This document shows, piece after piece, positions 1 through 7,154 of a DNA stretch of 64,000 bases (position 1 is the stretch's first letter; each line of letters begins with the position of its first letter). The position numbers and the translations under genes were made by a program. The notes beneath the pieces are model-generated. The model searched no databases. It worked only from the letters and a program-made list of their open reading frames with translations, and had not been told where the DNA came from. Source of the stretch: Empedobacter stercoris (GTDB lineage: Bacteria; Bacteroidota; Bacteroidia; Flavobacteriales; Weeksellaceae); assembly GCF_965137335.1 (NCBI RefSeq), contig NZ_CBCRZD010000015.1. One strand, written 5' to 3'.

Positions 1-2
1 TA

Positions 3-104
3 ACAACCAATTTTAGAGCCGACATACGATTTGCAGACGAGCTACAATCTATTGAAACGAACGTAAAAAAATCAGGAATGAAGATGAACATTAATACTTC
101 TTGA
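3..104 (+). CDS. C-terminal fragment of an unidentified protein
   Basis: An open frame enters from the left edge and ends at TGA 102-104 after about 33 codons. The tail is mixed and charged (contains RADIRFADEL and ends MKMNINTS). I do not recognise the family. The codons look like normal coding usage and the following 700 bases are non-coding, which fits a gene end, but the stretch is short enough to be chance. Confidence 0.35.
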   Translation, partial: TTNFRADIRFADELQSIETNVKKSGMKMNINTS

Positions 105-497
105 AGAATCTTTCTGTCACNTTTTTTATTCATTACNTATNTATTTTTATTGTCGGTATTCATATGCCCTTCGGGGAAGAGAGCAAAAAAGTAATCAAAA
201 AACTCTTGTCTTTGATTTTCGACGGTCAAAATAAGTTTCAGCCATTCAATATTTTAAATCATTTGCTGCGCAAACAGTAAAATATTTTAACCATTTACTT
301 CAACTTTTTGACACTCGCCTCCAAATCATATGACATTTTATGATCCTTTTTCAAATACATAATACATTGTACTTTTTACATTTTACTTAATACTTAAAAA
401 ACATCTTACAATTCTAACTGAATCGAATAACCATCTGTGCATTTCTATTATAAGAAATACATATTTAGAGAGCGTATTTCACTTGATTTGTAGAGGA
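105..497. other. Gene-free AT-rich stretch with ambiguous bases
   Basis: No open frame of useful length is seen on either strand. Three Ns (121, 137, 141) mark uncertain sequence in a T-rich run. The part around 170-290 has ordinary base composition and could be a decayed coding remnant on the minus strand, but I could not assign it to any family. Confidence 0.5.
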
Positions 498-655
498 ATT
501 AAACCAAGTAAATTGTATGAAGTTTGATGCGATTTTGTGGGGAAATGACCATACAAAAAGGCGTAGAACTCTTCTTAAAGCATTAGAGGTACTGGTATAC
601 CGAGCAACAATAAGAGAGCCCACGCCTAGGTCGTGAGCAAATTTACTTATTTTCT
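498..655 (+). ncRNA. Candidate structured RNA, long irregular hairpin
   Basis: Five nested pairings can be drawn on one axis: 506-514 with 640-648 (9 bp), 545-550 with 629-634 (one G-U), 559-564 with 622-627, 569-573 with 612-616, and 588-591 with 598-601. A near-consensus Flavobacteriia -7 box (TTGATTTG, 483-490) would start a transcript at about 497. The long interrupted hairpin is the general shape of 6S RNA, and a Flavobacteria-specific 6S class is known, but I did not match a consensus. Strand and ends are inferred. Confidence 0.4.
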
Positions 656-752
656 CGTTGCTAAAAAATTACCAGTTTTCCAATGCGAGATAAAAGTATT
701 TTTACTTTATTTTTTTAACTATCTGATAACAAATATAATAATAATATTTGAT

Positions 753-780
753 ATTCGGATATAAATCCGAATTATTTTTT
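753..780 (+). terminator. Intrinsic terminator downstream of the candidate RNA
   Basis: An 8-bp perfect stem (ATTCGGAT, 753-760, with ATCCGAAT, 765-772), a four-base loop and a following T-rich run. It lies between the candidate RNA and the small HTH gene. Confidence 0.55.
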
Positions 781-804
781 TAAATAACTCTTTCATTTGT
801 TTAA

Positions 805-1026
805 ATGAAGGATAAAAACAGAAAAATTGTAGAGTTTATAAGAGACAATTGGTTAGTAGATGGTCAAAGCAACCTTTCTTTTGCAAATTCTCATGGAATT
901 GATGAAAAGACAGTAAGATTAATTAAAGAAGATGAAAATTATAATATCAGTTTAAAAACAATTTTAAGAATTTGTGAAGCACGAGAAATCAAATTATATG
1001 AATTTTTCAAATTAGTTAACATATAA
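805..1026 (+). CDS. Small helix-turn-helix DNA-binding protein
   Basis: The protein has 73 residues and is almost entirely one XRE/lambda-repressor-like helix-turn-helix fold: an N-terminal helix, a turn and recognition helix around residues 30-45 (GIDEKTVRLIKE), and a C-terminal helix ending YEFFKL. There is no sensor or oligomerisation domain, so it resembles the single-domain regulators often found at the edges of surface-polysaccharide loci. A TTCATTTG box (792-799) just upstream of the ATG suggests a very short or absent leader. It is convergent with the polysaccharide operon. A regulatory role there is only inferred from position. Confidence 0.75.
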   Translation: MKDKNRKIVEFIRDNWLVDGQSNLSFANSHGIDEKTVRLIKEDENYNISLKTILRICEAREIKLYEFFKLVNI

Positions 1027-1047
1027 AAAGCTCCAATAGGAGCCTTT
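1026..1047. terminator. Bidirectional terminator between HTH gene and polysaccharide operon
   Basis: Hairpin with stem GCTCC (1030-1034) and GGAGC (1039-1043), a loop of AATA, flanked by A-runs on the left and T-runs on the right. It can serve both convergent transcription units and would end the long minus-strand operon. Confidence 0.65.
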
Positions 1048-1053
1048 TGTATG

Positions 1054-1692
1054 TTAACTATCTTTAATTTTAATAATTCTTCCTGGATTACCTACTACAG
1101 TTGCGCCATCCGGAATATCTTTTATAATAACAGCACCTGCACCAATTAATGAGTTTTCACCAACTGTTTTTACACCTGTCATTACCGTGGAAGCAATCCC
1201 ACAAAAAACGTTATTTTTAAAATGTATTGAAGCTCCTATATTTGAACCTTGTGAAAAAAAACAAGCATTATCAACAATCGTATGATGAGCTATATTTACC
1301 CCCATACTAATCAAGACAAAATCCCCAATCGAAGTATAAGGCATGATATTAGTACCTGGCAAGATATAAACACATTTGCCAATTTTAACTGAAGAATGTA
1401 TATGGGTATTTTTATGAATAAAATTTGGAGTATTGAATCCATTTTCCATTAACTTTTTTAATAGATTTGCTCTAACATGATTATTACCAATTGGTACAAA
1501 AACATTAATATTCTTATCTATTTGATTTAACAAATACTCAAAATCACCTAAAACCTTAATGTTGTTAATTTCTGTATCTCGCAAACTTAGATCGTCGTCT
1601 ATAAATCCAATTATTTGATACTCATCTTTTAAATACGCTTCATATACTTGTCCATAGGTTCCTGCCCCAACTATAATTGCTTTTTCTTTCAT
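1054..1692 (-). CDS. PglD/NeuD-family sugar O/N-acyltransferase
   Basis: Two-part protein: an N-terminal Rossmann-like PglD_N domain starting KAIIVGAGTYGQ, then a left-handed beta-helix of hexapeptide repeats (about residues 90-205) ending NPGRIIKI. The family transfers acetyl groups from acetyl-CoA to amino- or hydroxy-sugars on nucleotide or lipid carriers. I chose the ATG at 1692, which places the Rossmann strand next to the start and leaves 7 bases after the upstream stop; an ATG at 1716 would add eight atypical residues and overlap that gene. It follows a PglC-like transferase, as in bacillosamine-type loci, but no PglE aminotransferase is present here. Confidence 0.85.
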   Translation of the reverse strand: MKEKAIIVGAGTYGQVYEAYLKDEYQIIGFIDDDLSLRDTEINNIKVLGDFEYLLNQIDKNINVFVPIGNNHVRANLLKKLMENGFNTPNFIHKNTHIHSSVKIGKCVYILPGTNIMPYTSIGDFVLISMGVNIAHHTIVDNACFFSQGSNIGASIHFKNNVFCGIASTVMTGVKTVGENSLIGAGAVIIKDIPDGATVVGNPGRIIKIKDS

Positions 1693-1699
1693 ACAACTT

Positions 1700-2305
1700 T
1701 TAATTAGTCCCATCAAATGGCACAGTTGTTACTTCACCTTCTTTTGCTATGCCCTCACGCACAAGAACCTTTTTAATCGTTAGGAAAAAGATTTTTAGAT
1801 CTAAAGCGAAAGAGATATTATTCACGTAATAGACATCTAACTCAAACTTCTTCGTCCATGATATTGCATTTCGACCATTGACTTGTGCCCAACCCGTAAT
1901 TCCAGGTCTTACATCATGTCTCTTTTTTTGCACTTCATTATAAAGAGGTAAGTAATATGTACGCAAAGGACGTGGTCCTATGATAGACATATCGCCTTTT
2001 AAGACATTTATTAATTGTGGTATTTCGTCTAATGATGTTTTACGAACAAATGCTCCAATAGGTGTTAAACGTTCAGCATCCGATAACAAATTCCCGTCTT
2101 TATCTTTTTTATCGTTCATGGTTTTGAACTTAATAATTTTAAAAATACGTTCGTCTTTACCTGGGCGTGCCTGAAAGAAAAACGGTTTGCCTTGGTTAAC
2201 AAAATACAAGGCGATTGTTACCACGATAAAAATTGGGGACAAAATTAATAGTCCCACTAGCGCAACCAGTATATCTAAAATACGTTTTATAAAATTTTTA
2301 TACAT
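1700..2305 (-). CDS. PglC-like initiating sugar phosphate transferase
   Basis: Monotopic polyprenol-phosphate phosphoglycosyl transferase of 201 residues. It would move a sugar-1-phosphate from a nucleotide sugar to undecaprenyl phosphate at the inner face of the membrane and so start the repeat unit. Visible parts are one N-terminal hydrophobic segment (about 9-36), KFKTM (59-63), SLDE (91-94) with the catalytic Asp93-Glu94 dyad at the same numbers as described for PglC, GPRPL (110-114) and RPGITGWAQV (133-142). It lacks the N-terminal multi-spanning domain of WbaP/WcaJ. Its start overlaps the stop of the glycosyltransferase upstream by 8 bases. Confidence 0.9.
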   Translation of the reverse strand: MYKNFIKRILDILVALVGLLILSPIFIVVTIALYFVNQGKPFFFQARPGKDERIFKIIKFKTMNDKKDKDGNLLSDAERLTPIGAFVRKTSLDEIPQLINVLKGDMSIIGPRPLRTYYLPLYNEVQKKRHDVRPGITGWAQVNGRNAISWTKKFELDVYYVNNISFALDLKIFFLTIKKVLVREGIAKEGEVTTVPFDGTN

Positions 2306-3500
2306 GTTTAGTTTTATTTAAAATCAGTTCATAAGATTTATCTACTAAATATTCATTGAATAATAACTTTCTGCCATTTAATCCCATTTCTATTAAATTG
2401 TCATTTAATAATGAATCTAGTTTATTCTGCATTTCTGTTTGATTTCCCGAAATAACTTTGTACCCGCATTTATTATCTTCTATTATACTACCAATATCCG
2501 TATTGGGGTCAGTAGCTGCGAGAATTGGTTTTCTCATTTCTAAATACGATAGTAACCTAGACGGAAAATTTGGAATGGTGAAATCTTGGTGTAAAAAAAT
2601 CAAACCGATATCACAAGCCGCTAATAATTTTATATAATCATCTTTGGGTAATTTTTGAAACAATAAAGCATTTGATGGTTTATTAATATCAAACCAATTT
2701 TGTAAGCGATTAAATTCAGTCCCATCACCCACAATTAAAAAAAATGCCCCTTCTTGTTTTGTATTTTCTATTGTTTCTAATAAAAAATCGAGCCCTTGAG
2801 GTTTTCCTAAATTTCCACCATACACCAAGATCTTTTTGTCTGTTGGTAAATTGTATTTCAATCTGATGTCATGCTTCTCTTGGGCTGAATAGTTGATCTC
2901 GATCGGTTCAATCGAATTCGGATTAACTTCAACTTTATTCGGACTAATTTCTGGATTATGGTTTAAAACAAACTCAACATTAGCAGGGGACATACAACCA
3001 ATTGTATCCGAAATTTGATATAATTTCTTTTCTTTTTTACTGAATTGTTTATGTAAAAAAGAACCAGGCTTCAGCATCTTCATATCGATCGCATTCTGAG
3101 GAAAAATATCTTTTAACAATAAATAACTGTACGCATGATCTCTTTTCTTAATGAATTCAATGACTTTAACCAGGGTAATTGGAGGGGTTGAATACAATAC
3201 AACATCAAATTTCTTATGACTTAAGAATTTTTTGATAGCTTGTAGATATTGGTATTCTATTGCCAAAGTCCCAATACCCTTTTCAAGGATATTGGTCTTT
3301 GTGATATTAAATGTTTTAACTTGTAAAATAGAAACCCCTTCTTTCTCTTGATAATTCGTTTGTATCCCTTTGCGTCTTTCTACAGGAGTTACAATAGTAA
3401 CGTCATGCCCTTCATTACGAAATTTTCGTAATAAATCTTGATAGATACCACGATCTTCAATCGAATTGATTCCTACTAAAGTTAAAAATAGTACATTCAT
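2298..3500 (-). CDS. GT4 glycosyltransferase, WbuB-like
   Basis: GT-B fold transferase of 400 residues. The N-terminal acceptor domain starts MNVLFLTLVG with a glycine-poor first loop. The C-terminal donor domain shows the phosphate-binding VYGGNLGKPQG stretch, a GDGTEF turn and the Pro-rich NFPSRLLSYLEMRKP segment. It directly follows the CapE/F/G set for UDP-L-FucNAc, and WbuB proteins are L-FucNAc transferases in such loci, so transfer of L-FucNAc to the lipid-linked first sugar is a reasonable inference. The gap to capG is only 4 bases. Confidence 0.8.
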   Translation of the reverse strand: MNVLFLTLVGINSIEDRGIYQDLLRKFRNEGHDVTIVTPVERRKGIQTNYQEKEGVSILQVKTFNITKTNILEKGIGTLAIEYQYLQAIKKFLSHKKFDVVLYSTPPITLVKVIEFIKKRDHAYSYLLLKDIFPQNAIDMKMLKPGSFLHKQFSKKEKKLYQISDTIGCMSPANVEFVLNHNPEISPNKVEVNPNSIEPIEINYSAQEKHDIRLKYNLPTDKKILVYGGNLGKPQGLDFLLETIENTKQEGAFFLIVGDGTEFNRLQNWFDINKPSNALLFQKLPKDDYIKLLAACDIGLIFLHQDFTIPNFPSRLLSYLEMRKPILAATDPNTDIGSIIEDNKCGYKVISGNQTEMQNKLDSLLNDNLIEMGLNGRKLLFNEYLVDKSYELILNKTKHV

Positions 3501-3504
3501 TTGT

Positions 3505-4716
3505 TTATATTTCTTCTGACCAAACTGTTCTTTTAATATAATCTGTGTAAGAAATAATAATTCTCACCACTTTTTCGGAAACATTTGGCATTGAATAATC
3601 TGCTACAGGACGGAAGTTTGGTAATTGGTGATTGGTTACTTGTAATTGGTTTCGGTCACCTACCACTTGGGTTTGTAATTGTACTAAACCTTGCATGATA
3701 CGTTCTGGTGATAAACCAACCATCATTACAGATGCTTCTTCCATGGCTTCAGGACGTTCGTGTGCCTGACGAATGTTTAAGGCTCTAAAGTTTAAAATCG
3801 ATGATTCTTCTGAAATTGTTCCCGAATCAGATAAAACCGCATAGGCACGTTTTTGTAAGGCATTGTAATCGTGGAACCCTAATGGTTTTAAAAACTGAAC
3901 CTCTGGACGCATTTCAATTTGCATCTTGTCGATCATATTTTTTGTACGTGGGTGCGTCGATACAATAATAGGGTAATGGTATTTATCCGCAATTGCATTC
4001 AATGAAGTCATTAAGCCACGGAAGTTTTTCTCTGAATTAATATTCTCTTCACGGTGAGCCGAAACCACAAAGAATTTACCTTCCTCTAAGTTTAATTTTT
4101 CCAATACATTTGATGCCTCAATTTGAGGTAAATAATGTGTTAACACCTCAAACATTGGAGATCCTGTTTTAATAATGCGATCTGCAGGTAAACCTTCACG
4201 TAATAAATACTCACGTGCAATATCCGAATACGTTAAGTTGATATCGGCTGTATGGTCTACAATTTTACGATTCGTTTCTTCTGGAACACGTTGGTCGAAA
4301 CATCGGTTTCCTGCTTCCATGTGGAAAATAGGAATATGACGCTTCTTCGCTGGAATCGCACATAAACAAGAGTTGGTATCTCCTAATACTAAAAAGGCAT
4401 CCGGTTGTAATTCTTCTAATAAAGGATCGATCTTAATTAAAATATTCCCTACCGTTTCTGTTGCTGTTTTTCCAGCTGCTTCTAAAAAATAATCTGGTTT
4501 ACGAAGTCCTAAATCTTCAAAGAAAATTTGGTTCAGTTCGTAATCGTAATTTTGTCCTGTGTGGACGATGATATGTTCTACAGCTTCAGAAGCGTCTAAA
4601 GCCATTAATACTCTTGATAATCGTATGATTTCTGGTCGTGTTCCCACAACCGTCATTACTTTCAATCTGGTGATTGGTGATTGGTGATTGGTGATTGGTA
4701 AATTGTTATTTGCCAT
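3505..4716 (-). CDS. capG: UDP-N-acetylglucosamine 2-epimerase family, CapG/FnlC-type
   Basis: WecB-fold epimerase of 403 residues, the last step of UDP-L-FucNAc synthesis (UDP-N-acetyl-L-talosamine type intermediate to UDP-L-FucNAc). Visible motifs are VVGTRPEIIRLS after the N-terminal extension, the VLGDTNS loop, HMEAGNR, and SDSGTISEESS with the following ERPEAME. Two parts look foreign: residues 6-16 (PITNHQSPIT and neighbours) come from a 7-nt repeat array, as does an insert near residues 354-366 (QLQVTNHQLPNF). The conserved fold starts at about residue 19. The start codon overlaps the stop of the four-helix-bundle gene upstream by 11 bases, suggesting coupled translation. Confidence 0.9.
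   Translation of the reverse strand: MANNNLPITNHQSPITRLKVMTVVGTRPEIIRLSRVLMALDASEAVEHIIVHTGQNYDYELNQIFFEDLGLRKPDYFLEAAGKTATETVGNILIKIDPLLEELQPDAFLVLGDTNSCLCAIPAKKRHIPIFHMEAGNRCFDQRVPEETNRKIVDHTADINLTYSDIAREYLLREGLPADRIIKTGSPMFEVLTHYLPQIEASNVLEKLNLEEGKFFVVSAHREENINSEKNFRGLMTSLNAIADKYHYPIIVSTHPRTKNMIDKMQIEMRPEVQFLKPLGFHDYNALQKRAYAVLSDSGTISEESSILNFRALNIRQAHERPEAMEEASVMMVGLSPERIMQGLVQLQTQVVGDRNQLQVTNHQLPNFRPVADYSMPNVSEKVVRIIISYTDYIKRTVWSEEI
3620..3654 (+). repeat. Solo 7-nt repeat array inside the capG coding sequence
   Basis: Five 7-nt units (GGTAATT, GGTGATT, GGTTACT, TGTAATT, GGTTTCG). They encode the insert around QVTNHQLPN close to the CapG C-terminus, in a part that is normally a short linker before the conserved ADYSMPNVSEK segment. 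The reading frame is kept. Confidence 0.7.
4669..4696 (+). repeat. 7-nt repeat array at the 3' side of four-helix gene A
   Basis: Four identical GGTGATT units in a row followed by a degenerate GGTAAAT. Read on the minus strand they encode the N-terminal PITNHQSPIT extension of CapG. Same unit type as the arrays at 3620, 6227, 6306 and 6740. Confidence 0.85.
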
Positions 4717-5068
4717 TTGATTTTAAATATTTTATTAATCCATTTAATAGTTTTCCTACTGTTTGAATTTTACTTACTGTTTGATTAAATGAATCTTCGG
4801 TTAAAAACTTGAGATTTTTTGCAATTGTTAATTGTGTATCTAACTCTTGTTGACTACCCAAAGCTATATACAAAAATTGAATAAATTCTTTTTGTGAATT
4901 ACGAGCAGCACCTTCGGCTATATTACTTGGAATTGAAATAGAAGATCTTCGTATTTGACTCGTTAAACCAAATATTTCTTCTTTTGGAAAAGTACTCGTT
5001 AATTGATAAATTTCTGTTACCAAATCCATACTTAGTTTCCATGCTTCTAAATCTTTATGTGTTCTCAT
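4706..5068 (-). CDS. Four-helix-bundle protein of the 23S rRNA IVS (S23) family, copy A
   Basis: The 120 residues match the family pattern from end to end: an N-terminal HKDLEAWK helix, a helix ending FPKEEIFGLTSQIRRS, the signature SIPSNIAEGAAR and a helix EFIQFLYIALGSQQELDTQL. Family members were first known from ORFs inside intervening sequences of 23S rRNA genes, and the Avd protein of diversity-generating retroelements has the same fold. Here the gene sits between capF and capG, with 7-nt arrays on both sides. Its stop overlaps the capG start. Its role is unknown; no reverse transcriptase or rRNA gene is in the window. Confidence 0.9.
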   Translation of the reverse strand: MRTHKDLEAWKLSMDLVTEIYQLTSTFPKEEIFGLTSQIRRSSISIPSNIAEGAARNSQKEFIQFLYIALGSQQELDTQLTIAKNLKFLTEDSFNQTVSKIQTVGKLLNGLIKYLKSNGK

Positions 5069-5070
5069 AA

Positions 5071-5105
5071 TGTCCCTAATTACTATTTACAAACTCCTAA
5101 TCACT
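5071..5105 (-). repeat. Degenerate 7-nt array at the 5' side of four-helix gene A
   Basis: Read on the minus strand it gives five 7-nt units (AGTGATT, AGGAGTT, TGTAAAT, AGTAATT, AGGGACA). The orientation is opposite to the 4669-4696 array, so gene A lies between inverted arrays. It begins just after the capF stop. Confidence 0.6.
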
Positions 5106-5109
5106 AAAT

Positions 5110-6264
5110 TTAGACTTCCAAAAAATAAGTATCTGCATCTTCAGGATTGAAAGGTTCATCTATCCAGAAAATAGTATATAAATCTTCGTCACCGATATTT
5201 TTAATATTATGGGTGTACCAAATGGGCATATCCACATACGCAGGTTCGGTTCCATCTAAATAGAAATCTAAAACTTCGTCTGTATCTATTTTACGTAATT
5301 GAATCAAAGCTTTACCTTTAATTACAGCAAAGCGTTCAATTTTGCGAGTATGGTAATGGTTTCCTCTTGTAATTCCTGGTACGGTTGTCGAAAAAGAACA
5401 TTGTCCTCCAATCCCTAAACGAATCACTTCTACAAAAGCTCCACGAGGATCTGTATGTTGTATGAACTTTACCGGATAATGTGTGGCATAATCAATATAC
5501 GAACGGTAGGTATTGAATAAATTATGTTCGAATTTTGAATTCAAAACTGGAATTTCTCCACCATCAAAATACTTGGTTTTATAATCGTTTAATAAAGCTA
5601 AAACTTCAGAAACTTTGTTGATTGAAGTTGGTTCTATAACCAATTCGGGCTGACTTTTTTCTGAACGAATTTCGTCAATCATTTTCATCACCAATTCTTG
5701 AACGTAAATCAGTTTTACTTCACCATCATTAGCAATTGTTGGCGTTTCGCCATGTGTTAACTGATGACAGAAAGTAGCGATAAATGAGTTATAGAAAGGC
5801 TTTCCGAAAGCTCCAAAAACATTTGGGATAATTAATCCCGTTGCTTTTCCACCATTTTCGTTGGCCCAGTTGACAATCGCTTCGCGACCTTCACGTTTCG
5901 ATTTTCCGTATAAATTATCTCTTTCTTCTTGTGTAGAAGAGGATATCAAAACATGAGCTTTCGAAGCGGTTCTTTTCAAAGAATCTACCAATTTGTTTGC
6001 TAAAGCGACATTGGTTTCATAGATAAACTGCTCTGATTCATGACGATTCATCGCTGCTAAATGAACAATAACATCACATTGAGCTACAAATGCGTCTAAT
6101 TGATTGTCATTCTCAAAGAATTCTTTATCAAAATCTACTCTTTCAAATTCTTCGGGATATAATCCTAATGTGTTATATAAATGACTTCCTACAAAGCCTT
6201 TTTGTCCTGTAATTCCAATCTTTTTTGGGGATTGGGGATTAGAAATTGGGGATTGGGTATTCAT
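5110..6264 (-). CDS. capF: CapF-type bifunctional UDP-sugar reductase/epimerase
   Basis: Two domains: an N-terminal NAD(P)-binding SDR-like domain (KIGITGQKGFVGSHL, then HLAAMN and YGKSKREGRE with the Tyr-x3-Lys pair) and a C-terminal cupin (about 265-384) with the metal-ligand strand GNHYHTRKIERFAV. In CapF the cupin epimerises and the SDR domain reduces the 4-keto intermediate made by CapE, the second step towards UDP-L-FucNAc. Residues 2-14 (NTQSPISNPQSPK) are encoded by a 7-nt array that lies directly after the ATG, so the start codon sits on the array edge. Length otherwise fits the family. Confidence 0.92.
   Translation of the reverse strand: MNTQSPISNPQSPKKIGITGQKGFVGSHLYNTLGLYPEEFERVDFDKEFFENDNQLDAFVAQCDVIVHLAAMNRHESEQFIYETNVALANKLVDSLKRTASKAHVLISSSTQEERDNLYGKSKREGREAIVNWANENGGKATGLIIPNVFGAFGKPFYNSFIATFCHQLTHGETPTIANDGEVKLIYVQELVMKMIDEIRSEKSQPELVIEPTSINKVSEVLALLNDYKTKYFDGGEIPVLNSKFEHNLFNTYRSYIDYATHYPVKFIQHTDPRGAFVEVIRLGIGGQCSFSTTVPGITRGNHYHTRKIERFAVIKGKALIQLRKIDTDEVLDFYLDGTEPAYVDMPIWYTHNIKNIGDEDLYTIFWIDEPFNPEDADTYFLEV
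6227..6261 (+). repeat. 7-nt repeat array at the capF start
   Basis: Five units in register (GGGGATT, GGGGATT, AGAAATT, GGGGATT, GGGTATT) immediately after the capF ATG on the minus strand. No four-helix gene is attached, so this is a solo array. Confidence 0.75.
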
Positions 6265-6300
6265 GTTATTTTTTTATTTTTAAGTTGTTAGTTTGTTTAG

Positions 6301-6780
6301 TTATTGGGGATTAGTAACTAGTAATTGGAAACTGGATTTACCATTCACAAAGTAATTCAATTCAAATCGGAATTCATCTTGTACTTCGCCTAATGCATAA
6401 TCGGCTAAAACTAAAAGTTTACTATTCTCCTCTTTTGCTTGAATTGCTGTGATACAACCAGCAGGAATGTGTAAATAAGTTAATGCTTCGTCCGCTAAAC
6501 TAAACGTTTGAACAGGTAAATGAGGCGATGGATTATTAAAGTCATCAACTTTAATTACTGCTATTTCAAAACTTCCTTTCATAGCAGCAAACCAACGTTG
6601 CTCAATTTTATGTCCTTGCCATCCTCTAATAAAATCTACAGAATGATTTTCAATCGTATAAATACGTTTGATTTGAGTAGCATCAAAATCATTATTATAT
6701 GTGATAATTCCTCTTTCGTCTTCGTGTCTATTACCCTTTAGGGATTGGGGATTAGGAATTGGGGATTGGAGACTTATCAT
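6301..6780 (-). CDS. WxcM-like cupin (sugar 3,4-ketoisomerase/FdtA family)
   Basis: Single cupin domain of the WxcM/FdtA/QdtA type: GNRHEDERGIITY near the start, RGWQGHKIEQRWFAAMKGSFEIAV with the active-site His region, then AGCITAIQAKEENS. Family members isomerise dTDP- or UDP-keto sugars. Here it lies between capE and capF, so it may act on a UDP-4-keto sugar or be accessory to the FucNAc route; this is inference. Both ends are array-derived: residues 4-15 (LQSPIPNPQSLK) and the last 10 or so (QLLVTNPQ). Its ATG overlaps the stop of four-helix gene B by one base. Confidence 0.8.
   Translation of the reverse strand: MISLQSPIPNPQSLKGNRHEDERGIITYNNDFDATQIKRIYTIENHSVDFIRGWQGHKIEQRWFAAMKGSFEIAVIKVDDFNNPSPHLPVQTFSLADEALTYLHIPAGCITAIQAKEENSKLLVLADYALGEVQDEFRFELNYFVNGKSSFQLLVTNPQ
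6306..6335 (+). repeat. 7-nt repeat array at the 3' end of the WxcM-like gene
   Basis: Four units (GGGGATT, AGTAACT, AGTAATT, GGAAACT) followed by GG. They encode the C-terminal QLLVTNPQ tail. Same orientation as the array at 6227, 45 bases away. Confidence 0.65.
6740..6774 (+). repeat. 7-nt repeat array at the 3' side of four-helix gene B
   Basis: Five units in register (AGGGATT, GGGGATT, AGGAATT, GGGGATT, GGAGACT). The first three match the inverted array at 7176-7196 at 17 of 21 positions. It encodes the N-terminal extension of the WxcM-like protein. Confidence 0.8.
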
Positions 6781-7139
6781 TATAGTTTAGATTTACGATA
6801 TTTTATTAATCCATTCAGCATTTTTCCTATTTCGTCTGTCTTACTTTGTAAATCGTTTAAACTTTCATCAGATAAAAAATTAAGATTGTTAGCTATACTT
6901 AATTGAGTATCTAATTCCATTAAACTTCCCAACGCCACATATAAAAACTGAATATATTCCTTATTTGACTGACGAGCTGCTCCTTCTGCAATATTACTTG
7001 GTACTGAAACCGCAGAACGTCTGAGCTGACTAACCAAACCATATATCTCTTCTTTAGGAAAATTACCAGTTTGATTATATACATCTGTTACAAAAGCAAT
7101 TGCTTTTTGCCATACTTCTAGATTTTTATGTGTCTTCAT
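6780..7139 (-). CDS. Four-helix-bundle protein of the 23S rRNA IVS (S23) family, copy B
   Basis: 119 residues with the same plan as copy A: HKNLEVWQKAIAFV, FPKEEIYGLVSQLRRS, SVPSNIAEGAARQSNKEY, FLYVALGSLMELDTQL. Copies A and B are clearly related but differ at many positions, so this is not a fresh duplication. It lies between capE and the WxcM-like gene, with array DNA on both sides. Its TAA stop overlaps the next ATG (TAATG). The residues conserved among all three copies are the ones expected on the bundle surface that binds nucleic acid in Avd; that functional reading is inference. Confidence 0.9.
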   Translation of the reverse strand: MKTHKNLEVWQKAIAFVTDVYNQTGNFPKEEIYGLVSQLRRSAVSVPSNIAEGAARQSNKEYIQFLYVALGSLMELDTQLSIANNLNFLSDESLNDLQSKTDEIGKMLNGLIKYRKSKL

Positions 7140-7154
7140 CTCACATCTATTTTC

